Shown: positions 19,368 through 28,060 of the stretch, one piece after another
Layout: each line of letters starts with the position of its first letter
How positions within the stretch are numbered: the first letter of the stretch is position 1
Origin: Phocaeicola paurosaccharolyticus JCM 15092
GTDB taxonomy: Bacteria > Bacteroidota > Bacteroidia > Bacteroidales > Bacteroidaceae
Direction: 5' to 3'
Assembly (NCBI RefSeq): GCF_000613805.1
Contig: NZ_BAJR01000011.1
Span: 1 to 64,000 of the forward strand
Length of the DNA stretch: 64,000 nucleotides
Position numbers and translations under genes: made by a program
The notes under the pieces: generated by a model
What the model was told of the DNA's origin: nothing
The model's database searches: none
The model's input: only the letters and a program-made list of their open reading frames with translations

Positions 19368-19952
19368 TTATTTCATTCTCTTCTCAACAACATTCCAGTT
19401 TACGATATCCCATATTTTAGCAACATGGTCAGCTCTTTTGTTCTGGAAGTCAAGATAATAGGCATGTTCCCATACGTCAATACCTAACAATGGCTGTTTC
19501 CCATGTCTTAAAGGGTTATCTCCATTAGCATATTTGCCTATTGTGAGTTTTCCGTCTTTTTCTTCAGAAAGCCATGCCCATCCTGAGCCGAAAAGAGTAA
19601 CAGCAGCGTCAGAGAGCTGTTTCTTCAAATTTTCGAAGCTACCGAAATCTCTGTCTATTGCTTCTTTTAGTTTACCACATGGCTCTTTCTTTTCAGTTGC
19701 CGGAGCGAACTGTAGGAAGTATAGAGTATGGTTAAGAACCTGTCCTGCATTGTTGAATATACCACCATCGGGTGCGTTCTCAACAATATATTCCAAGTTT
19801 TTACCTTCGAACTCTGTTCCTGGAACGAGTGAATTCAGGTTGTTAACATAAGTCTGCAAATGTTTACCATAATGGTATTCAATTGTAGAACTGCTGATTA
19901 TTGGCTCCAATCCATTATTTGGATAAGGGAGCGCAGGCATAGTAAAGACCAT
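19368..19952 (-). CDS. sodB: superoxide dismutase (Fe/Mn family)
   Basis: This enzyme of 194 residues converts superoxide to hydrogen peroxide and oxygen in the cytoplasm. Metal ligands are visible as H27 in IEYHYGKH, the histidine in NHTLYF and the Asp/His pair in DVWEHAYY. The chosen start gives MVFTMPALPYPNNGL, the usual N-terminus. In-frame codons extend to 20024 but would add a non-conserved hydrophobic segment with no family support. It has its own terminator and diverges from the helicase gene. Confidence 0.93.
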   Translation of the reverse strand: MVFTMPALPYPNNGLEPIISSSTIEYHYGKHLQTYVNNLNSLVPGTEFEGKNLEYIVENAPDGGIFNNAGQVLNHTLYFLQFAPATEKKEPCGKLKEAIDRDFGSFENLKKQLSDAAVTLFGSGWAWLSEEKDGKLTIGKYANGDNPLRHGKQPLLGIDVWEHAYYLDFQNKRADHVAKIWDIVNWNVVEKRMK

Positions 19953-20064
19953 AATTATTGAATTTATAATGTTAGTTATTAATGGTATCATAATTGTTCG
20001 AATTGGTTGTTTATTAATAAACACATTTGCTATCTCTTTTGTTCTCTCAAAATCAAACTTTGTC

Positions 20065-20088
20065 TATCTTTGAATTTCATTATCTTTG
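20065..20088 (+). promoter_or_regulatory. two -7 promoter elements before pcrA
   Basis: TATCTTTG occurs twice, at 20065-20072 and 20081-20088, both perfect TAnnTTTG. The second overlaps a TTG at 20086 that would otherwise extend the helicase frame, so translation should begin at 20107. The double element may give two nearby transcription starts. Confidence 0.6.
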
Positions 20089-20106
20089 CAATCAATTTTT
20101 TTAAAG

Positions 20107-22467
20107 ATGAATTATATTGATGAATTGAATGAAAGTCAACGTCAGGCTGTTCTTTATAACGACGGACCATCATTGGTTATTGCCGGTGCTGGTTCGGGAA
20201 AGACAAGGGTGCTGACTTATAAAATAGCATATCTTCTGGAAATGGGATATAAGCCATGGTCCATACTTGCACTTACCTTTACAAACAAGGCTGCCAAAGA
20301 GATGAAGAAAAGAATTGGTGCTCAGGTAGGAGATAGTGCAAGGTATCTTTGGATGGGTACCTTTCATTCCATCTTCTCACGCATATTAAGGTATGAGGCC
20401 TCAAGCATAGGCTTTTCTTCCAACTTTACAATTTATGATACTTCCGATTCTCGCAGTCTTATTAAATCTATTATCAAAGAGATGCAGCTTGATGACAAGT
20501 CTTATAAACCGGCTGCTGTTCAGTCAATGATAAGCAATGCTAAGAATCAATTAGTATCACCTTATGCCTATTCTGCCTCCGGCTCATCTCAAAGGAGTGA
20601 AATGGATGACAGAATGCCTAAGTTTAAAGAAATATATCAAAAATATTGTGATCGTTGCCGTCAGAGTGATGCTATGGATTTTGATGATCTGCTGGTATAT
20701 ACATATATACTTTTCGACAAGAATCCACTCATTCTTAAAAAGTACTCTGATCAGTTCCGTTATATACTTGTTGACGAATATCAGGATACAAACTTTGCGC
20801 AGCACAGCATAGTTTTACAGCTTAGTCGCGAACATCAGCATGTATGCGTAGTAGGCGATGATGCACAGAGTATATACTCCTTCCGTGGAGCCAATATAGA
20901 AAATATTCTTAAGTTTACCAAATTATATGATAATGTAAAACTCTTCAAACTGGAACAGAACTATCGTTCCACAAAAACTATCGTTCATGCTGCCAACAGT
21001 TTGATTGAGAAGAACAGTCAGCAGATACGCAAGGAAATCTATTCGGAGAAAAGCGTTGGTGATCCAATAGAAGTCGTTAACGCCTATAGTGATGTTGAAG
21101 AGGGAGAGATTGTTTCACGAAAGATTCTATCCTTTAAACGTAAAGAGGGCTATAGTTATGATGATTTTGCTGTACTATATCGTACCAATGCTCAGAGCCG
21201 TATATTTGAGGAGATGTTCCGAAAGAAGAGTATACCTTACAAAATCTATGGAGGCCTATCGTTCTATCAGAGAAAGGAGATAAAAGATATTATCTCATAT
21301 TTCCGCCTCACGATAAATCCTAATGACGAGGAGGCATTCAAGAGAATAATTAACTATCCTGCACGAGGAATAGGTGAAACTACGCTTGGCAAAATAGTTC
21401 AGGCAGCATCCGACAATGGCGTGAGTCTGTGGAAAGTGCTTATAGAACCTTTGCAATATGGAGTGTCAATAAATAAAGGTACCGCTGCAAAGCTTCAGAA
21501 CTTCCGTGATATAATGAAAAATTTCATGGAGGCAGTAACCGATAAGGATGCTTCGCAGATGGGAGAGATGATAGTACGACAGAGTGGTATCATGAACGAA
21601 CTCTACCAAAGTAACGATCCTGAAGATATGTCTCGCCGTGAGAACGTAGAGGAACTTATAAATGGTATGAAGGACTTCTGCCAGGGACGTATGGAAGAGG
21701 GAGATAATAATATCTACCTTACAGACTACCTTTCAGAAATATCGTTGCTTACAGATCAGGACAGTGACAAAGATAGTGATGCCCCTAAAGTAACACTTAT
21801 GACAATACATTCTGCCAAGGGACTTGAGTTCAAGAATGTGTTTGTAGTAGGTCTTGAGGAGGAGCTCTTCCCGAGTGCCATGTCAATGGATTCATATAGG
21901 CAGTTGGAGGAGGAGAGAAGGCTTTTTTATGTAGCCATAACTCGTGCTGAGGACCATTGTATACTCTCATTTGCCAAGAACAGAATGAGGTATGGAAAGA
22001 TGGAGTGCAGCTCACCAAGTCGTTTCTTAAAAGATATAGATTCACGTTTTCTCATGATACCTCAGCAGGATATGTTGTCAAGGAAAGTAGATGAAAATGC
22101 ATCGTCATTCCGAATGAACAGAGCCTCTGGCAATAATGATTACACAACTCCACCATGGGCACAGGAGAGTAAGTTTGAAAACAGAGATACATATCAGCCA
22201 AGAAAAGTCAATGTGCCGCTTCCTACTACAGGAAGGACGCTAAAGAGAGTATCTTCGCTCTCTTCGTCAAAGGCAGGTGCTCCACAAGCCTCTGCAAACC
22301 TTTCAGGACTTGCTGTTGGCAACATGATAGAGCATGAGAGATTCGGAAGAGGACATGTGACAAATATTGAGGGAGTTGGGGACAACTGCAAGGCTACAGT
22401 GGAGTTTGAGAATGCAGGAGTAAAACAGCTTTTGCTAAAGTTTGCAAGATTTAAAATAGTTGAATAA
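20107..22467 (+). CDS. pcrA: UvrD/PcrA/Rep-type superfamily 1 DNA helicase
   Basis: This ATP-dependent 3'-5' DNA helicase has 786 residues and acts in repair and replication restart. All SF1 motifs are visible: Walker A GAGSGKT, Ia LALTFTNKAAKEM, II DEYQDTN, III VGDDAQSIYSFRGA, IV QNYRSTKTI, V TIHSAKGLEF and VI FYVAITRAE. The C-terminal tail (about residues 650-786) is low in complexity and ends in a Tudor-like PcrA tail (GNMIEHERFGRGHVTNIE), which binds RNA polymerase in related proteins. The last base of its stop codon is the first base of the nspC start, so the two genes are translationally coupled. Confidence 0.93.
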   Translation: MNYIDELNESQRQAVLYNDGPSLVIAGAGSGKTRVLTYKIAYLLEMGYKPWSILALTFTNKAAKEMKKRIGAQVGDSARYLWMGTFHSIFSRILRYEASSIGFSSNFTIYDTSDSRSLIKSIIKEMQLDDKSYKPAAVQSMISNAKNQLVSPYAYSASGSSQRSEMDDRMPKFKEIYQKYCDRCRQSDAMDFDDLLVYTYILFDKNPLILKKYSDQFRYILVDEYQDTNFAQHSIVLQLSREHQHVCVVGDDAQSIYSFRGANIENILKFTKLYDNVKLFKLEQNYRSTKTIVHAANSLIEKNSQQIRKEIYSEKSVGDPIEVVNAYSDVEEGEIVSRKILSFKRKEGYSYDDFAVLYRTNAQSRIFEEMFRKKSIPYKIYGGLSFYQRKEIKDIISYFRLTINPNDEEAFKRIINYPARGIGETTLGKIVQAASDNGVSLWKVLIEPLQYGVSINKGTAAKLQNFRDIMKNFMEAVTDKDASQMGEMIVRQSGIMNELYQSNDPEDMSRRENVEELINGMKDFCQGRMEEGDNNIYLTDYLSEISLLTDQDSDKDSDAPKVTLMTIHSAKGLEFKNVFVVGLEEELFPSAMSMDSYRQLEEERRLFYVAITRAEDHCILSFAKNRMRYGKMECSSPSRFLKDIDSRFLMIPQQDMLSRKVDENASSFRMNRASGNNDYTTPPWAQESKFENRDTYQPRKVNVPLPTTGRTLKRVSSLSSSKAGAPQASANLSGLAVGNMIEHERFGRGHVTNIEGVGDNCKATVEFENAGVKQLLLKFARFKIVE

Positions 22468-23630
22468 TGATAGATATTGAAAAGATACCTTCACCATGCT
22501 ATGTAATGGAAGAGGAGTTGTTGAGAAAGAATCTCACGTTGATAAAGAGAGTTGCCGATGAGAGCGGAGCAGAGATCATACTTGCTTTCAAATCGTTTGC
22601 CATGTGGAAGTCTTTCCCAATTTTCAGGGAGTTTATCGACCATACCACAGCCAGTTCGCTTTACGAAGCCCGTCTTGCATTCCAAGAGTTTGGTAGTAGA
22701 GCTCATACCTACTCACCGGCATATGTTGAGGAGGAGTTCTATGATATTATGCACTATAGCAGTCATATAACATTCAACTCATTCAGTCAGTTCCGACGCT
22801 TCTATCCATTTGTTGAGAAGAGCGATGAGAAGATATCTTGTGGAATAAGAATTAATCCTGAATATTCGGAGGTAGAGGTTGAACTATACAATCCTTGTGC
22901 TCCTGGTACACGTTTCGGAGTTACAGCAGATTTATTGCCTGATACTCTACCAGAAGGTATAGATGGTTTACATTGTCATTGCCATTGCGAGTCCGATTCG
23001 TACACCTTCGAACATACACTTCAGCATATTGAGGAGAAGTTCTCTAAATGGTTCTCTCAGATAAAGTGGATAAATTTCGGTGGGGGACATCTTATGACTA
23101 GAAAGGATTACGATGTGGAACATCTCATAGCACTTATTAAGTCGTTCAAGCAGAAATATCCTCATTTGGAAGTTATACTGGAACCTGGTTCAGCCTTTAC
23201 ATGGCAGACAGGAGTATTAGTTTCAAGAGTGGTTGATATCGTTGAGAGTAGAGGTATAAAAACTGCCATACTCGATGTTAGCTTTACATGTCATATGCCC
23301 GACTGTCTTGAGATGCCATACTATCCAAAGGTGAGGGGAACGGAGACACTCGAGGGACATAAGTATGAGGATGGTGATGAGAAAAGAAATATATATAGAC
23401 TTGGTGGCAACAGTTGCCTTAGCGGAGACTATATGGGTAGCTGGAAATTCGATCATGAACTGCAGATTGGAGAAAAAATTATATTCGAAGATATGATTCA
23501 CTACACAATGGTGAAGACAAACATGTTTAATGGCATTAATCACCCTTCAATTGCTATCTGGCATATTAACAATCAATTAGAGTTCTATAAAGAGTTCAGA
23601 TATGAAGATTATCGCGACAGGATGGCCTGA
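22467..23630 (+). CDS. nspC: carboxynorspermidine decarboxylase
   Basis: This PLP-dependent decarboxylase of 387 residues makes spermidine or norspermidine from the carboxy precursor. The PLP lysine is K42 in LAFKSFAMW, the family signature, and HCHCHCESDS and NFGGGH are further typical segments. The partner carboxynorspermidine dehydrogenase is not in the window. The gene overlaps the helicase stop by one base (TAATG), an unusual operon partner. With potABCD about 8 kb away, the cell can both make and import polyamines. Transcription probably comes from the pcrA promoters. Confidence 0.93.
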   Translation: MIDIEKIPSPCYVMEEELLRKNLTLIKRVADESGAEIILAFKSFAMWKSFPIFREFIDHTTASSLYEARLAFQEFGSRAHTYSPAYVEEEFYDIMHYSSHITFNSFSQFRRFYPFVEKSDEKISCGIRINPEYSEVEVELYNPCAPGTRFGVTADLLPDTLPEGIDGLHCHCHCESDSYTFEHTLQHIEEKFSKWFSQIKWINFGGGHLMTRKDYDVEHLIALIKSFKQKYPHLEVILEPGSAFTWQTGVLVSRVVDIVESRGIKTAILDVSFTCHMPDCLEMPYYPKVRGTETLEGHKYEDGDEKRNIYRLGGNSCLSGDYMGSWKFDHELQIGEKIIFEDMIHYTMVKTNMFNGINHPSIAIWHINNQLEFYKEFRYEDYRDRMA

Positions 23631-23677
23631 GGATAGGATAATAGAGAAAAAAATGATGTAGAAAAATATTGCATAAA

Positions 23678-23708
23678 TTTGGTTATTTAGAAAATTGCAT
23701 TACCTTTG
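23678..23708 (+). promoter_or_regulatory. promoter of the tRNA operon
   Basis: TTTG (23678-23681), a 19-base spacer and TACCTTTG (23701-23708) match the full Bacteroidota consensus TTTG-N19-TAnnTTTG exactly. It is the best promoter in the window and precedes three tRNA genes. Confidence 0.8.
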
Positions 23709-23757
23709 CAACCGCAATTGAGAAACAAACATAATGAATCTCAAATGCGGCTAAATT

Positions 23758-23830
23758 GCGGAAATAGCTCAGTTGGTAGAGCATAACCTTGCCAAGGTTA
23801 GGGTCGCGAGTTCGAGTCTCGTTTTCCGCT
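23758..23830 (+). tRNA. tRNA-Gly (GCC)
   Basis: A 73-base cloverleaf with acceptor stem GCGGAAA/TTTCCGC, D arm AGCTCAGTTGGTAGAGC, anticodon loop CTTGCCAAG giving GCC, and T arm GTTCGAGTC. The CCA end is not encoded. It is the first gene of a three-tRNA operon. Confidence 0.95.
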
Positions 23831-23859
23831 CAATATTATACAAGAGAGTATAATCGGAG

Positions 23860-23940
23860 GCCCAGGTGGCGGAATGGTAGACGCGCACGTTTCAGGTGCG
23901 TGTGTCGCAAGGCATGCAGGTTCGAGTCCTGTTCTGGGCA
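23860..23940 (+). tRNA. tRNA-Leu (CAG)
   Basis: An 81-base class II tRNA with acceptor GCCCAGG/TCTGGGC. The anticodon stem CACGT/GCGTG closes with a T-G pair around loop TTCAGGT, giving CAG. A variable arm (GTGTCGCAAGGCAT region) and T arm GGTTCGAGTCC are present. Confidence 0.92.
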
Positions 23941-23955
23941 CAGTAGAAATTTAAT

Positions 23956-24039
23956 GGAGGAATGGCGGAATTGGTAGACGCGCTACTTTGAGGGGGTAGT
24001 GACAGTTATGTCGTGTGAGTTCGAGTCTCATTTCCTTCA
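23956..24039 (+). tRNA. tRNA-Leu (GAG)
   Basis: An 84-base class II tRNA with acceptor GGAGGAA/TTCCTTC. The anticodon stem CTACT/GGTAG encloses loop TTGAGGG, giving GAG. It has a long variable arm and T arm GTTCGAGTC. It is the last gene of the tRNA operon. Confidence 0.92.
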
Positions 24040-24049
24040 CTTAATTTGA

Positions 24050-24079
24050 AGAATCACTTAACAAAGTGGTTCTTTTTTT
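24050..24079 (+). terminator. terminator of the tRNA operon
   Basis: The stem AGAATCACTT and AAGTGGTTCT with one G-U pair is followed by seven T on the plus strand, 11 bases behind the last tRNA. Confidence 0.85.
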
Positions 24080-24220
24080 ATCTATACTTTTGCTCTCAGG
24101 CTCTTGAATATCTCTCTTTATTATACAAAATACCATATGTCTGTTCAGGCAATTCTCCAATCTATCATGACCTCTTTCTCGTTTAATAACTGTAAATAAT
24201 AGAATTTAGTTATGGTTATA

Positions 24221-24247
24221 TATCCTAAACCTTAGGATAAAGAAACT
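24221..24247. repeat. second copy of dispersed palindromic element
   Basis: TATCCTAA-ACC-TTAGGATA followed by AAGAAACT matches the element at 5454-5480 in 23 of 27 bases, including sequence to the right of the palindrome. Confidence 0.6.
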
Positions 24248-24290
24248 TGTAGAAAAATATGTCCATTAGGTGAAAAATTTATACAAAAGA

Positions 24291-24321
24291 TTTGGCGTTA
24301 TCTTATTTTTTTACATCTTTG
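24291..24321 (+). promoter_or_regulatory. putative promoter of TlpA-type gene
   Basis: TTTG (24291-24294) and CATCTTTG (24314-24321) are separated by 19 bases, the usual spacing, with a C replacing the first T of TAnnTTTG and T replacing the A. Transcription from here would leave a leader of about 200 bases. Confidence 0.35.
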
Positions 24322-24529
24322 TATGAAATATTGAAACACAATAAGTTCAAAATTAGCTTGATAGCATTCAGTTTGCACCATCTTTTCCATTTCCCTCTTT
24401 CTAATATTGTTCTGTTCACAATACTTTGGTTGGTGAAGATTATGACATTGCCAAGAGCTTATAACTTAGTCTATAAAAACACTCGCAATTATTAGAAATA
24501 ATAAAGCTGCGGAATTAATTATTAATACT

Positions 24530-26560
24530 ATGAGACTTAAAACTATCTTATTTTTTACATTGTTTTTCTCGCTTCAGATAATTGCAGGCAAGGTTATCAA
24601 GAACCCGGAAATAGAATACAGAGCTAGATGGATGACAATCACTGAGATTGAACTTACGAAAGAAGCAACTATAATTCGTGGCACCCTTGGACAGGGTTCG
24701 TCTATCATCAACAATACAGTACTAAGGGACCGCAATTCCGGCAAGGAGTATAAGTTCCTTCGCGTAGAGGGTATCAAGGCACACGAACAGGCTGTTGATG
24801 GAACAACCTGCAGCGTATATTTTGAACCTTTGGATGCTGAAGTCAAGGAGCTCAACTATATTGAGGTGGGCAATAATATGCTCGGCAACTATTACGGCAT
24901 AAAGCTACAGTCCAAGACAAAGCAGTCGAAAAGAGAGGTAGCTAATTCGGGAGCAAGGGAGGTCAATCCTGAATCACTTGACTTTGATTATTATATGAGT
25001 CAGCCTTACACCCCCAATACTAAATGGCATTTCAGCAATCTGCCATACAAGAGTGCTTTTGAGGGAGGTAAGGCACAGATAAAAATCCATATAAAAAAAT
25101 TACCGAAGGAGATTGCTAATATGGTGGCAAGTGCGACAGCAAGAGTAACTAATCAGATTACAAGGCAGGAGGAGACGATATTCGCTAATATTGACGAGAA
25201 CAATAGCTTTACGCTCGACCTCAATCTTCCCTATCCGCAGTCCATATATATAAATTCTTTCGGTAACTTATTCATTACCCCTGGTGACACTCTTGAAATG
25301 TTCACTACTATAGAAACGGCTCCAGACAACAGAGGTCCTAGATTTAAAACTTTTCGCAGCAAGGGAGAATCTGCTGTGATAAACACACTTCTTCCTAAGC
25401 TCATTGAAAAATATGGTAAGAACGAATACAATTACAAAGAGGCTTCTGAGATGATTGCCAAAGGCAAGGATGCTGTTCAGCCTGTTCTTGAGCGTTGGGC
25501 AAATCAGGCAAACGAGATTATTGCAGATGAGGAATTCCGACAGGCACTCATCAATTCGCCGCTCAGCACATTCGGAAAAGATATAGTAATGATGTCGGCT
25601 GTGACAAACAAATGTATTGAGGTAGAGGATGTAATGTCAAATTATCAATCCAATCAGTATACTCAGACACAGTCAGAAGACGGTAGTGTGAAGTTAGAAA
25701 TGAATCCAAATTATGTTCCACTTGATTATGACTTAGTATATGGCATATTGTTGAAGAACAAGGATCTTATTTTCAACAATGCTCTCGTACTCTGCGAATT
25801 CAGTCAGTGGGTATTTGTGAATCGTACACTTTATAGTCAAATGCTCAATAAGTGGAACAATGATAGAGATGAGCATGGTTATATAATAAATCAGTACCGT
25901 TGCGACGATTATGGTATGGCAGGCACTTTTATGAATGACCTTTGGTTATCGCAGCACATTGTTTTTGATATGGAGCGAACCCAAAAGGATGATAAACTTG
26001 GTCAGCTTGGTGAATACCGTTCAGTACGACTTGACTATATAGCAAACAAGGTTGGTGAGTCTTTGGCCGGCATTCAGAATATAAAGGTGGCACAAACCAT
26101 AACCAATGAATTCCGCAACTTTGTGAAATCAACAGAAATCGGCACTGAAGAGATCGGAACAGGTTGGACTGAAGAACAGGAAGCATTATGGAACAAAATC
26201 GTTTCACCTTACAAAGGTAACCTCCTTTTACTAGACTTCTGGAATATGGGTTGTGGACCCTGCCGTTCAGGCATGATGAGTCAGAAAAAAATTGTTGAAG
26301 AATTGAAGGACGAACCGGTGAAGTTCCTCTACATCAACACCATTAATGAGAAAGATGACAGTGAGAAGTGGATGGGCGAAAAGAATATAAAGGGTGAGCA
26401 TATATACATAACCAATGAAGAATGGAAGCAATTTCAGACAATGATTAACTTTCAAGGAATTCCTCGTTGTGTACTCGTAGGGAAGAACGGCAAACTCATT
26501 GAAAGGGATTTTGATATTACAAGTGCATCTGAAATTGGAGAACTGATAAAGAGATTCTGA
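24530..26560 (+). CDS. exported TlpA-type thioredoxin-fold protein, large
   Basis: This 676-residue protein has a signal peptide (LKTILFFTLFFSLQIIAG) without an evident lipobox. About 500 residues of poorly recognised beta-rich and helical sequence precede a C-terminal thioredoxin fold with WNMGCGPCRSGM near residues 571-582 and the cis-proline segment FQGIPRCVLVGKNGKL. Such large TlpA-type proteins are common in Bacteroidota, with unknown substrates. It is monocistronic by position: a putative promoter lies upstream and a hairpin downstream. Export and thiol chemistry are supported; the specific role is not. Confidence 0.82.
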   Translation: MRLKTILFFTLFFSLQIIAGKVIKNPEIEYRARWMTITEIELTKEATIIRGTLGQGSSIINNTVLRDRNSGKEYKFLRVEGIKAHEQAVDGTTCSVYFEPLDAEVKELNYIEVGNNMLGNYYGIKLQSKTKQSKREVANSGAREVNPESLDFDYYMSQPYTPNTKWHFSNLPYKSAFEGGKAQIKIHIKKLPKEIANMVASATARVTNQITRQEETIFANIDENNSFTLDLNLPYPQSIYINSFGNLFITPGDTLEMFTTIETAPDNRGPRFKTFRSKGESAVINTLLPKLIEKYGKNEYNYKEASEMIAKGKDAVQPVLERWANQANEIIADEEFRQALINSPLSTFGKDIVMMSAVTNKCIEVEDVMSNYQSNQYTQTQSEDGSVKLEMNPNYVPLDYDLVYGILLKNKDLIFNNALVLCEFSQWVFVNRTLYSQMLNKWNNDRDEHGYIINQYRCDDYGMAGTFMNDLWLSQHIVFDMERTQKDDKLGQLGEYRSVRLDYIANKVGESLAGIQNIKVAQTITNEFRNFVKSTEIGTEEIGTGWTEEQEALWNKIVSPYKGNLLLLDFWNMGCGPCRSGMMSQKKIVEELKDEPVKFLYINTINEKDDSEKWMGEKNIKGEHIYITNEEWKQFQTMINFQGIPRCVLVGKNGKLIERDFDITSASEIGELIKRF

Positions 26561-26626
26561 ATCAGCTTGATGAGTTGTAGAACTCGGCAGTAAGATGCTT
26601 CAATCAAGATGTACACTCGATATAAC

Positions 26627-26663
26627 GTAATGCCTTTGATAAGTAATTTATCAAAGGCATTAC
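26627..26663. terminator. hairpin between TlpA-type and GH5 genes
   Basis: A perfect 16-bp stem, GTAATGCCTTTGATAA (26627-26642) and TTATCAAAGGCATTAC (26648-26663), has a 5-base loop between two convergent genes. There is no long T run on either strand, so it may stabilise or end transcripts weakly. Confidence 0.55.
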
Positions 26664-26707
26664 TGTTTATGTAGTTCAACTTGTCGAGATAGTAATTATG
26701 AAAGGTA

Positions 26708-27709
26708 CTATTCTGAAATAATAGCGGGAACAAAGTCAGAAGATGTCAGCTCTTCAATAACTATATTTGCCCACTCTTTCAGATTATTATCTTTCCAATC
26801 TCCTTCCGATGAGGCTGAAGGGTATAGCATTGAGCATGTCTCATTCTTATCGGCTATTGACCATGCTGCCCAGCTTATCTTATTCTTATTCATCCAATTA
26901 ATCCATTTTCCCCACTCTTCACTATTTATAGGTCCATCTCCTGTAGCTTCCATTCCGGCACATTCAGAAACGAATATAGGAAGTCCTTTAGAGAGAGCAT
27001 AGTCCGCTCTGTCGCGCAGTGATTGTCCATGGGTATTAGCATAGAAGTGAAGGGTGTACATAATATTCTTGAACCCTGTTATAGGATCATCTGCCGCAAT
27101 ATGAATGTCCTGATCCCAATGGGGACTGCCAATAAGTATTACTGCATTAGGCTCAATTGCTCGTATCGTTTTGATAAGCTCTATAGAGTAGTTCTTTACC
27201 TCAGTCCAACTATCGTTTATAGGCTCATTGTATAACTCATAGATTACGTTAGGTACACCCTTATATCTCTTTGCCATCTTGGTAAAGAACTCCTTGGCCT
27301 CATTTAGCCTCAAGTTATGGCAGTGCCAGTCTATTATGACATAGGCACCATTCTCTATTGCTGCATTGGCAATTTTGCTAACGCACTCTATGCCAAAGTC
27401 CGGCCTGTTTATATAACTGTTCTTATCAATGTCTACGCCCATAGCAGCACGCAGTACATCAGCTCTCCAATGATTTATAATATATTTTGCGGATGATTCA
27501 TTATAAAAACGTGGCCAGAAGTTATGCCATCCGTAGCTTACACCTCGCAGTGTAACTGTATCTCCATTACTGTTCATCAGAAAATTGCCCTTGACAGAGA
27601 GTGCAGGAAGTATATTAGTCCTATCATTATTATTGATGAAAGTTCTGCTTTTACATCCCATTAGCATCATAAGACAGCATAATGTCATAATAAGTTTTAT
27701 CTGCTTCAT
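26708..27709 (-). CDS. GH5 endoglucanase-type lipoprotein
   Basis: This secreted glycoside hydrolase of 333 residues has lipobox MLMGC after a hydrophobic segment. The GH5 pattern is clear: LRGVSYGWHNFWP near the N-terminus, YELYNEPIND with the acid/base glutamate near residue 161, and PIFVSECAG with the nucleophile glutamate near residue 249. The family commonly cuts cellulose or related beta-1,4-glucans; the substrate is not determined here. It lies with an unrelated DUF4468 gene and the broken GH3 gene, a small plant-polysaccharide group without SusC/SusD genes in the window. Confidence 0.9.
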   Translation of the reverse strand: MKQIKLIMTLCCLMMLMGCKSRTFINNNDRTNILPALSVKGNFLMNSNGDTVTLRGVSYGWHNFWPRFYNESSAKYIINHWRADVLRAAMGVDIDKNSYINRPDFGIECVSKIANAAIENGAYVIIDWHCHNLRLNEAKEFFTKMAKRYKGVPNVIYELYNEPINDSWTEVKNYSIELIKTIRAIEPNAVILIGSPHWDQDIHIAADDPITGFKNIMYTLHFYANTHGQSLRDRADYALSKGLPIFVSECAGMEATGDGPINSEEWGKWINWMNKNKISWAAWSIADKNETCSMLYPSASSEGDWKDNNLKEWANIVIEELTSSDFVPAIISE

Positions 27710-28003
27710 AAATTATAGTTTATCAAGGTTGATTAAATCATTGGTTATCTGTTATGTTAGCTTATAAATATACCAAATAATCTGTAATATCATAGTTAAA
27801 CTATATTAGTTTTACATGTGTACCTAATCAGTAAAGAAATCTTTTTATTGTAAAACAATTCTTTGTTTGCCATCGTCATCCCATCGGTCGTCAGCGCCGA
27901 CCATTCAGTTGTCGTCGGCGTCTCATCAGTTGCCGCCGTCAACTGAACAATATAACCTTACATCTCCCTGTTTATGGCATAATGAGAGCTTTTAATTTGT
28001 ACA
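27710..28003. other. intergenic region with G+C-rich repeat tract
   Basis: This region upstream of the GH5 gene holds no supported gene. Its left part is A+T-rich and should contain the GH5 promoter, though no clear TAnnTTTG was seen. Its middle carries the G+C-rich repeat at 27870-27947. Confidence 0.5.
27870..27947. repeat. degenerate tandem repeat, about 21-bp unit, G+C-rich
   Basis: Successive units begin CCATCGTCATC (27870), CCATCGGTCGTCAGCGCCGA (27881), CCATTCAGTTGTCGTCGGCG (27901) and CTCATCAGTTGCCGCCGTCA (27922). The shared core is CATC-GT-GTC-GCCG. The tract is far richer in G+C than the surrounding DNA and has no coding explanation. Confidence 0.6.
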
Positions 28004-28033
28004 ATAAAAAAGGCCTGTACTCTCTGTACAGAC
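28004..28033 (-). terminator. terminator after DUF4468 gene
   Basis: GGCCTGTAC (28012-28020) and GTACAGACC (28025-28033) form a 9-bp stem with one G-U type mismatch. The minus strand continues into a run of six T, 28 bases beyond the stop at 28061. Confidence 0.8.
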
Positions 28034-28060
28034 CTATAATATATTTGGAATAAAACTTAG

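Larger units (their letters stand above)
24080..24529. other. intergenic region with palindrome and putative promoter
   Basis: This 450-base gap has no supported gene; a 67-codon frame at 24292-24495 is unrecognisable. It contains the dispersed palindrome at 24221-24247 and a promoter-like pair at 24291-24321, which would give the next gene a leader of about 200 bases. Confidence 0.5.

Noticed and set aside
24292-24495. 67-codon open frame before the TlpA-type gene
   Set aside because: A hydrophobic A+T-driven frame lying over the putative promoter of the next gene, with no recognisable similarity.
27870-27947. CRISPR array
   Set aside because: Units are about 21 bp with no constant repeat/variable spacer pattern and no cas genes nearby. 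The other repeat tracts were rejected as CRISPR for the same reason.
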